Source: Alphaproteobacteria bacterium
GTDB lineage: Bacteria; Pseudomonadota; Alphaproteobacteria; UBA2966
NCBI GenBank assembly: GCA_021296255.1
Contig: JAGWAU010000008.1
Coordinates: 1-59,060 of the forward strand
Reading direction: 5' to 3'
Length of the DNA: 59,060 nt
Below, one piece after another: positions 53,000 through 59,060 of this stretch (its first letter is position 1; each line of letters begins with the position of its first letter). The notes beneath the pieces were generated by a model. The model saw only the letters and a program-made list of their open reading frames with translations. It had not been told where the DNA came from and did no database searches. A program made the translations under genes and the position numbers.

Positions 53000-54466
53000 A
53001 TGTCATCCGCAGACGTACGTGCGAAATTAAACCATCCGGTGGTCGATGCCGACGGCCACATGTTGGAATTCACCCCGCTCTTTCTGGATCATCTCGACGT
53101 GGTCGGCGGTCCCGATATTGTCGAGCGGTTCATCGCCCGGTCGAAGCAAAACAGGGAGGCAATGTGGTATGCACTGACGCCCGAGCAACGGGCGGAATAC
53201 CGGCTTGCGCGTCCGCCGTGGTGGGCGGTCGCGGCGCGCAATACCCTGGACCGGGCGACGTCGATGCTGCCGAACCTGCTCAAGGACCGACTCGATGAGT
53301 TCGGGTTCGACTATTGCATCTCGTACCCGACGCTCGGATTCTTTCTGTTCGACGAGCCGGACGACGAACTGCGCCAAGCAACCTGCCGGGCCCAGAACAA
53401 CATGGTGGCCGACATCTTCTCGGGCGTGAAGGATCGCATCACCCCGGCGGCGACGGTGCCCTCGTTCACACCCGAAGAGGCGATCTCCGAACTCGAGCAT
53501 GTGGTGCACGAGTTGGGACTGAAGGCGGTCATGCTTTCCAATCTCGTGCGTCGCGTCATTCCCAAGGCGGCCGGCCGGGAATCGCAGGGCGAGCAGGCCG
53601 AGTGGATCGACCCGCTGGCGCTCGACTCGCTCTACGACTACGACCCCGTCTGGGCCAAGTGCATGGAGCTCGGCGTCGCTCCCACTGCGCACTCCTTCAT
53701 GCAGGGGCACGGCTGGCGGCGGTCGCATTCCTGCTATGCCTACAACCAGACGGGTCACTTCGCCGATGCCGGCGAGGCGTTCTCCAAGGCCCTGTTCTTC
53801 GGCGGCGTCACCCGGCGGTTCCCGAATCTCAATTTCGGAGTGCTCGAAGGCGGCGTGGGCTACGGGATCACGGTCTTCTCGACGCTGCTTGAGGTGTGGC
53901 ACAAGCGTGGCGCCCCGGGGATCGCCGATCTCGATCCGTCGTCCCTCGATTACGACCTGCTGCGCGATCTTTTCGCGCGGTATGGCGGGGAGCGGTTCGC
54001 CCGTCGCCTCGGGGAAGATGAGCGGATCGGATACTCCATCCTGCGTTCGGACCGCGTGGTCCGTGAGGCTGACAAGAAACTCCTGGACGAGTATGCACCC
54101 GCAGGGATTACGAGCGATGAGGACGTTCGCGCCCGTTTCGTCGATCGTATCTGGTTCGGGTGCGAGGCCGACGACGTCATGGCGCCGATGGCGCTCAGCG
54201 GTCGGGGTGTGCCCTTGGGCGCAAAGGTGAAGGCGACCTTCGGATCCGACATCGGCCACTGGGACGTCAAGGTCATGAGCCACGTCCTCGAAGAGGCCTA
54301 TGAGATGGTCGAGGACGGGCTCGCGACCGAAGAGGAATTCCGCGATTTCACGTTCACCAATCCCGTTACCCTGCATGCCGGCATGAACCCGGATTTCTTC
54401 AAGGGGACCGTCGTCGAGGACGACGTCGACAAGCTGCTGGAGGAACTGGGTATGCCCACGTCGTAG
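53000..54466 (+). CDS. Amidohydrolase family 2 (COG2159, TIM-barrel)
   Basis: A 488-residue member of the ACMSD/decarboxylase-like amidohydrolases. The opening VVDADGHMLE carries the metal motif in altered form (DxDGH), AHSFMQGHGWRRSH and VLEGGVGYG give further ligands, and the last acidic one is in FGSDIGHWDVKV. Enzymes of this type hydrolyse or decarboxylate aromatic and carboxylated rings. A double ATG (52997/53000) makes the start uncertain by one residue. It stands alone on the plus strand and precedes a long AT-richer spacer. Confidence 0.85.
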   Translation: MSSADVRAKLNHPVVDADGHMLEFTPLFLDHLDVVGGPDIVERFIARSKQNREAMWYALTPEQRAEYRLARPPWWAVAARNTLDRATSMLPNLLKDRLDEFGFDYCISYPTLGFFLFDEPDDELRQATCRAQNNMVADIFSGVKDRITPAATVPSFTPEEAISELEHVVHELGLKAVMLSNLVRRVIPKAAGRESQGEQAEWIDPLALDSLYDYDPVWAKCMELGVAPTAHSFMQGHGWRRSHSCYAYNQTGHFADAGEAFSKALFFGGVTRRFPNLNFGVLEGGVGYGITVFSTLLEVWHKRGAPGIADLDPSSLDYDLLRDLFARYGGERFARRLGEDERIGYSILRSDRVVREADKKLLDEYAPAGITSDEDVRARFVDRIWFGCEADDVMAPMALSGRGVPLGAKVKATFGSDIGHWDVKVMSHVLEEAYEMVEDGLATEEEFRDFTFTNPVTLHAGMNPDFFKGTVVEDDVDKLLEELGMPTS

Positions 54467-54933
54467 AGTCGGCGCCATTTGATGTATCAGGCGCCGACCG
54501 TCGAGCCGTAAAGGTAGTATCTAAGTCAAGCATACGTCACGGCACCACGAGCGCCAGCGATACCGAATCAGGCGATAGCTCGTTCCTTTGTTCTCTGTGG
54601 GAAGTTGTAAGTCGAATGCCTCACTTTGTGAGGCTAGTCGGGGCGCATCTCACCACGCACCCAACTCACGAACTTATTGAAAAGTATACGTTTATTGGCG
54701 TTGTGCACTCGCGTCACATTAGGGTTACATAGACCTTATGCGTAACCCTATGTTCCGGGTTGTTCGGTGGGTACCGTCGAACGAATTTCCGCAGTGCAAT
54801 TCAGAGCGGTCATGATTCCGGTCAGCTGTTTCCGTCTTAGATTAGCCACAAGCGGACGTTAGATGCTGTCAATTTTCACTTGGGATCAAGAATAGCGTCC
54901 GAATGGCACGAACGTCTGTTCACCGCAATCGGC
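54467..54933. other. 467-base spacer, AT-richer, with two inverted repeats
   Basis: No gene is seen. GCCTCAC-TTT-GTGAGGC (54618-54634) is a tight 7-bp hairpin. TAGGGTTAC (54720-54728) pairs with GTAACCCTA (54742-54750) around a 13-base loop. The stretch 54650-54900 is clearly richer in A and T than the neighbouring genes. It separates the catabolic island from the selenoprotein region and may be a boundary, but no insertion-sequence ends were recognised. Confidence 0.5.
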
Positions 54934-55911
54934 CTACGGAAGCAAGATGCTCGAGCCGGTCGTCAGGCGTTCCTCGAGGTCCCGTTGGGCCTGCGCGGCC
55001 TCGGCCAGCGGGTATCGTTGACCGATCTGGATCTTGATCGCGCCGTCGGCGACGAGCCCGAAGAAGTCTGCGGCCCGAGACACGAGCGCCTCGCGGGTGG
55101 CGATGAAATTGGGAAGCGAGGCGCGGGTGACCCAGAGGCTCTTCGCCGCCAGCCGGTTTAGGTCGAGTGGCGCCGGCATGCCTGACGATGAACCGTAGAA
55201 GGCCATTGTTCCCATCGGTTGCAGGCATTCGAGGCCGCCATCGAAGGTCGCCTGGCCAACGGCGTCGTAGACGACCGGCACGCCCTGGCCGTCCGTGATC
55301 TCCTTGACCCGGGTGACGAAGTCCTCTCGCGTGTACACGATCGGATGGTCGCAGCCGTGCGCCTGGGCGAGCTCTGCCTTCGCGGCGCTGCCAACGGTGC
55401 CGATCACGGTAGCGCCGATATGCTTCGCCCACTGGCAGAGCAGGAGGCCCATGCCGCCGGCCGCGGCGTGGACCAGGATTGTGTCGTCCGGCTGCACGGC
55501 GTAGGTCGAGTTGATGAGGTAGTGCGCGGTCAGCCCACGCAGGGTGGAGGCGCCAGCCTGCTCGTGGCTGACGCCGTCCGGGATCGCCACCAGACGGCGC
55601 GCGTCGATTACCATTCGCTCGGCGTAAGAGCCGAGGATCGCGCAGTGGGAGACGCGATCACCAGGTTTGAAGTCCTGCGTGTCCGGGCCGACCGCCTCGA
55701 TCACGCCCGCACCCTCGGAGCCGATCACGGCCGGAAGCTCTGCCGGGATGTCGCCGATGCGATGGTAGATGTCGCGATAATTGACGCCGATCGCGGCGTG
55801 GCGCACCAGCGCCTGCCCGGGTCCCGGCTCGGGAACCTCAACTTCTTCCACGCGCAGAACCTCGGGCCCGCCGGTCTCATGGTAGCGCACCGCCGTCGTC
55901 GTCATCGCCAT
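54934..55911 (-). CDS. qor: NADPH:quinone oxidoreductase (MDR family)
   Basis: A 325-residue zinc-free medium-chain reductase. It has the Qor opening VRYHETGGPEVLRVEEVEVP, NYRDIYHRIG, the cofactor motif VHAAAGGMGLLLCQWAK and the tail RLTTGSSILLP. Reduces quinones or enones with NADPH. ATG 55911 is chosen: GAGGAG ends 8-9 bases before it, within the end of the tautomerase-like gene. A longer form starting at TTG 55917 is possible. The tautomerase-like stop is 2 bases upstream, so the two are coupled. Confidence 0.92.
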   Translation of the reverse strand: MAMTTTAVRYHETGGPEVLRVEEVEVPEPGPGQALVRHAAIGVNYRDIYHRIGDIPAELPAVIGSEGAGVIEAVGPDTQDFKPGDRVSHCAILGSYAERMVIDARRLVAIPDGVSHEQAGASTLRGLTAHYLINSTYAVQPDDTILVHAAAGGMGLLLCQWAKHIGATVIGTVGSAAKAELAQAHGCDHPIVYTREDFVTRVKEITDGQGVPVVYDAVGQATFDGGLECLQPMGTMAFYGSSSGMPAPLDLNRLAAKSLWVTRASLPNFIATREALVSRAADFFGLVADGAIKIQIGQRYPLAEAAQAQRDLEERLTTGSSILLP

Positions 55912-55913
55912 CG

Positions 55914-56069
55914 TCAATTCCTCCTCGAAATGTGGATATGGGGCGATATGAACCGGTCGTTCCGGCCTGGGTCGATGGAATCGTTGATGGCGTCGCGAAG
56001 ACCATCGGCAATCCGGTCCTTGACCTCGTTTGAATACCCTTCTGGGATCTGCACTCTCACGATAGGCAT
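55914..56069 (-). CDS. Very short tautomerase-like protein
   Basis: 51 residues beginning MPIVRVQIPEGYSNEVKDRI, the start of 4-oxalocrotonate-tautomerase-type enzymes, whose Pro1 after Met removal is the catalytic base. It continues ADGLRDAINDSIDPGRNDRF but ends after only ten more residues (ISPHIHISRRN), shorter than the usual 60-130. Either it is a minimal subunit or a 3'-truncated gene. Too short for ordinary ORF lists. The TGA at 55914-55916 lies immediately before the qor ATG. Confidence 0.7.
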   Translation of the reverse strand: MPIVRVQIPEGYSNEVKDRIADGLRDAINDSIDPGRNDRFISPHIHISRRN

Positions 56070-56146
56070 GCGTGGAGCCTCCCCTGGTTTGGGTTTCTCA
56101 AGTTATCTGGTCGTTCAGATGAACGCCCGCGACGTTACTCTGCTGC

Positions 56147-57424
56147 CTAATCACTGGCCTGCAAAGCCGTGTACCCGTCCGAACCGTCGCCGACGGTCTT
56201 GGTCACCGCGCGTGGCAACAGCAAGAATCGGACGAAGGCCCGCATGGCCGCGTCGTCGCTTTCACGGCAGGTCTCATCCAGCTTCTTCAGCACCGCACCG
56301 GCGGTCGTTTCGTGCCAAAACCAGTCGGTGACCTGGTTCGATGTTCCTGCCGCCTTTCCAGGCTGGGCCGCGACGGCCTCGAAGTACCAGGCGCGCATGT
56401 CCTCGTAAGCATTCTTGAGGGCCACGATCTGGCTCATATCCTCCGACGGCGATGCAGGCCATTCGTGGCCCAGAAACGCCGTGATGTAGCTGGCGTTACC
56501 GTCGATATCGAGAGGGCTCACACCTACGGTCGTGCGTCCACGCTGCTCGACCGACAATTCATACCAGGGCCGCAACTGGCTGATCTCGCGGAGCAAAGCT
56601 TGCTCCATAGCTGCAGCATCGCCTTCCGTTTGTGGGGGCGGAGCTTGAAGTTCGATGGGACATGCCCACGCCTCTTGCTCCTCGCCTGTATCCGCTGTGG
56701 ACAACGGCGCGTCTTCGTCGAAGTCCGCGAGCACGGGCCCGCTTTCCGCTTCCAGCGTCTTGAGCAGCGCTTTCAACACCTTGGTTTGGAATTCGGGGTT
56801 GTTGGGTGCGCCAAAGGGGCGCCCCAGCTCGAACGGCACCCACATCGCCCGTGGTGGCTTCATTTTCTCGGTATGGGGCCGCAACAGACTTATACTGGCA
56901 GTAGCAAATCCTTCACTCTCCAAATAATGGCCAAGCGCGCACACGACGCGCGTGCAGCGCGGTCAGACAGGGCACATCAGCACCGTGTCAACTTCATCGC
57001 CACGCAGAAGATTGGCAAGCTCGAGAATATTCGGCTCCATGTCTGCGGGCCGGCTGGCCCCCATGAAGGCGTAGTGGAACTTCGCCACCGGACCGATGAC
57101 ACCCTCGGCTTCGAGCTCGCGCATGCGATCAAGGGGAATAGCCACGTTGATGTCCTGTTGGAATCCCGTGCGATCGAAGTTGGGCGAGAGGTGGCTCATC
57201 ACCAGTTCGCCTTGGTCGACGTCTGTTGGGATAAGACGAAATTCTCCCGAGAAGAACGGATACGGCTTGTCGCCCCGGCGCTCGATACCGGCCGTGGAGA
57301 TCAGCGCGATCCGGCTCTCGGTTACTGGTTTCGCGGGAGTCCACGGGGTGTAGTCGAAATCCGGAAGGGGCAAATCCGCCAAGTAATCGCGTTCGTACTC
57401 AGGAAGGTCTTCCCAGCGCGCCAT
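56147..57424 (-). CDS. Selenocysteine-containing GrdB-like reductase ('selenoprotein B' family), UGA recoded
   Basis: Two reading frames meet at one in-frame TGA (56963-56965) and stay in the same frame. The N-terminal part (MARWEDLPEYERDYLADLPL, 153 codons, then SHLSPNFDRTGFQQDINVAI, VAKFHYAFMGASRP and VDTVLMCPV) and the C-terminal part (VVCALGHYLESEGFATASIS, FELGRPFGAPNNPEFQ, PVLADFDEDAP) are both regions of the glycine/betaine/sarcosine/D-proline reductase family. Read through, the junction is PV-U-PRC: Sec154 and Cys157 form a UxxC redox motif, exactly where family members have U or C. Total 425 residues. A GGAG site precedes ATG 57424. Needs SelA/B/C/D, not in this window. Confidence 0.82.
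56935..56960 (-). other. Candidate SECIS hairpin after the in-frame UGA
   Basis: Directly downstream of the TGA the message can fold: GCGCG (15-19 counted from U of UGA as 1), loop UCGUGUG, then CGCGC, or alternatively GCGC-GCACG with loop CGCGU and a bulged U. Position and GC-rich stem suit a bacterial SECIS, but the loop does not match the E. coli fdhF loop precisely, so this is tentative. Confidence 0.4.
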
Positions 57425-57870
57425 GTCGAATTCTCCATTTTGACAAAACGAGCCCGAACGGTCGCCCGTTCGGGTTGTTACAAACATTTACAAAGTCCAA
57501 CATCCTAGACAAGACGCTGCAATACCAAGGACGCAGAACTCGGCCTGTCTGGCCCTTCCGGGGGCTGGGCGCTTGGCTCAGCTTGGTTCCTGGCCGGATG
57601 TCGCCACCTGCTCCCACCCTGCAAGAGATCATTTCGTCACTCGCCGACCCTAAGCAGAAGTCTCGTCACCGAACGTTTCCTCATCCCCAATGAGCAGACG
57701 CACTCGCCATTCGGCTTGCTCGGCTGGTGATAGCCAGGAGCGGTCATGATTTTTGTGCCGCGTGGAGACGACAGTCGAAAAGGACGCGATCGCCTGCCGG
57801 GCGAATTGGAACGGACGGATCGGCAGCCCGGCGTCCGTTCGTGCCCTTGTCCGGTTGAGTATGGGCCAAT
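57425..57870. other. 446-base spacer before the selenoprotein gene
   Basis: No convincing gene. CCCGAACG (57453-57460) and CGTTCGGG (57467-57474) form an 8-bp hairpin that, in the minus-strand direction, is followed by CTCGTTTTG. It could end the upstream Rieske transcript or act as a leader attenuator 29 bases before the selenoprotein start. A short plus-strand frame at 57475-57693 has no recognisable features. Confidence 0.5.
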
Positions 57871-59060
57871 TTACTCCGCCGCCGCCGCGCTCGCGAAGGA
57901 CTGCTCGTAGTCCCTAAGTGCGTTTTGGATAAACGTGTCGCGTTCGGCGCCTTCGTAGGCATCGCCCGCGACAGCTATCTCCAGCACCTTCTTGCAGACT
58001 TCGCGGACGAGCTCGTCGTCGTCCCGGCCTTCCTGCAGCGGAATATCCAGGATCGTGTTGTTGGTATAGACGTTGTTCCGCAGACCCGCGTTCGCGCGGG
58101 CGTGAATGGCGGCCTGTTCCATATGCGGGTTCTCATTGCGGACGGCGCGGCGCAGGTTCTTCCGGTTCATGTAGACCCCGACATCCTCCTTCGTCGGGTT
58201 CTCCATTGCATGGCGTGCGATCGCCCTCTGGCTGGTCACGGCGTCCCAGTCGCCAGGCATACGTTGCGCCACCTCACGGGGCCGATTGCCGGTCTGACCA
58301 TCCAGGAAATCGGTCCTGTTGTAGCCGCACTTGGATTTGTCGCCGGTGCCGAATGGATCGATCGACTCGCCGAACATGCGGATGCCAAAGATGATGCTGT
58401 TCTCGTTGTCGACGGGCACGTACCAGCGGGCCATGTAGATGCGATGGAAGTACCGCGCTGCGGCGCCCTCCTCAGAAACGTGAGGATGTAGGGTCAAGTT
58501 AGGAAGAATGACGTCGTTGAGCCGCACCCAAACCCGATCCTTGCCCACCCGGCGGCCGGCACTGAAGACCATCGCCGTATCGTCACGGACAGAGGCGTAC
58601 TCCATGACGGGAATTTGCGCGAACACCGGGTTGAAGGCTGTCGACGGATAGCTGCCGTCATCGTCGTCGCTGATCACCCGCATGGTCGGACTATGGAGCT
58701 GACAGGTGTGCATCTGGTCGGGGATGTTGTCGAACACCTGCAACCAGTTGCAGGGATAGATGTTCGAATAGGAGGCGAATTCCAAGTCATCGTAATTGTG
58801 GAAGAACTCCCATTCGGGGAACTTCGGCATCTCATCGAAGTCGCCCATGTAGGCGAAAACCATGCCGTAGCGCTCAAACGCCGGATAGGCGCCCTGTGCG
58901 ACGGTCTTGGACATGCGCTCGCCACCGTCGGGCTCGCCCGGAACATCCATCAACGTGCCATCCACGTTGTATTGAAAGCCGTGGTAACAGCAGCGAATCC
59001 CCGTGTCCTGGATGATTCCATACTCCAGCGACGCTCCGCGATGGCTGCATTGGCGATGCA
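57871..59060 (-). CDS. Rieske oxygenase alpha subunit (partial, N-terminus off window)
   Basis: The open frame covers the last 396 codons. The Rieske ligands are at the very edge: CSHRGASLEY, then GIRCCYHGFQYN (C-x-H and C-x2-H). The mononuclear iron site is FDNIPDQMHTCQLHS, D-x2-H-x4-H, the canonical spacing. The C-terminal part (LEIAVAGDAYEGAERDTFIQ) is shared with phthalate- or aryl-type monooxygenases. The true start lies beyond 59060. It lies about 450 bases upstream of the selenoprotein gene. It differs in length and iron-site spacing from the Rieske protein at 45681. Confidence 0.88.
   Translation of the reverse strand, partial: HRQCSHRGASLEYGIIQDTGIRCCYHGFQYNVDGTLMDVPGEPDGGERMSKTVAQGAYPAFERYGMVFAYMGDFDEMPKFPEWEFFHNYDDLEFASYSNIYPCNWLQVFDNIPDQMHTCQLHSPTMRVISDDDDGSYPSTAFNPVFAQIPVMEYASVRDDTAMVFSAGRRVGKDRVWVRLNDVILPNLTLHPHVSEEGAAARYFHRIYMARWYVPVDNENSIIFGIRMFGESIDPFGTGDKSKCGYNRTDFLDGQTGNRPREVAQRMPGDWDAVTSQRAIARHAMENPTKEDVGVYMNRKNLRRAVRNENPHMEQAAIHARANAGLRNNVYTNNTILDIPLQEGRDDDELVREVCKKVLEIAVAGDAYEGAERDTFIQNALRDYEQSFASAAAAE

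Noticed and set aside
56147..56944. Separate 265-residue gene starting at GTG 56944
   Set aside because: It lacks its own ribosome-binding site, begins in the middle of a family domain and is in phase with the upstream half; the selenocysteine read-through explains both.
56963..56965. Sequencing error or ordinary nonsense mutation at the TGA
   Set aside because: The TGA falls exactly on the redox position of a UxxC family and both sides remain well preserved, which random mutation would not favour; it cannot be fully excluded without reads.
57475..57693. 72-residue plus-strand frame upstream of the selenoprotein gene
   Set aside because: No recognisable family, and it overlaps the leader hairpin; no support beyond being open.
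1..59060. tRNA, rRNA, CRISPR array or prophage
   Set aside because: No cloverleaf-like segment, rRNA sequence, regular spaced repeats or phage structural genes were noticed while reading; a covariance search would be needed to exclude small RNAs.

Overview
This window is GC-rich, densely coded chromosomal DNA. It most likely comes from an alphaproteobacterium, perhaps of Rhodospirillales type. The evidence is the housekeeping block (polyprenyl synthase, DUF2007, TrmN6-like methyltransferase, S49 peptidase, two-subunit glycyl-tRNA synthetase, pyruvate phosphate dikinase), the ImuA-ImuB-DnaE2 mutasome behind a GAAC-N7-GAAC LexA box of the alphaproteobacterial type, and frequent GTG/TTG starts. 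No rRNA, tRNA, CRISPR array or intact insertion sequence was seen.

Positions 1-17400 are core and housekeeping genes: isoprenoid synthesis, tRNA modification, glyQ-glyS-ppdK, a uracil-DNA glycosylase homologue, two tandem EamA transporters, a tag/VOC/ygfZ cluster, a glycosyltransferase followed by dihydroorotase, and an acuI-type oxidoreductase. Positions 17400-19780 are a small accessory insertion. It holds the orphan C-terminal tail of a type I restriction specificity subunit (HsdS), an OLD/RecF-like AAA ATPase and a DUF4276 (TOPRIM-like) partner. It is bounded on the left by intact acuI and on the right by a deleted, frameshifted second copy of the acuI 3' part with its hairpin. This looks like a remnant of a defence island.

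Positions 19777-27087 carry cysQ-SDR on the minus strand and the SOS mutasome on the plus strand. Positions 27187-36405 hold a TPR-methyltransferase, a MoxR/VWA pair, a lipoprotein hydrolase, a UspA protein, a PhyH oxygenase, msrB and a CobW GTPase.

Positions 36435-54466 form a catabolic/transport island. It has three amidohydrolases, two paralogous SDR-like proteins that both lack the YxxxK catalytic pair, an ABC importer split between two divergent transcription units, a C-N hydrolase, a polysaccharide-deacetylase-like protein, a Rieske dioxygenase alpha/beta pair, alpha/beta hydrolases (one lacking its N-terminus) and a 2OG-oxygenase-like protein. The contents suggest uptake and ring- or amide-opening of a small organic compound, but the substrate cannot be read from the sequence.

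Positions 54467-59060 contain the most striking feature. Two abutting minus-strand reading frames join in the same frame through a single UGA to give one 425-residue protein of the GrdB-like reductase 'selenoprotein B' family. The UGA falls exactly at the U of a UxxC redox motif, so I annotate it as a selenoprotein gene. It precedes a very short tautomerase-like ORF and a quinone oxidoreductase on the same strand. A second Rieske oxygenase alpha subunit runs off the right edge.
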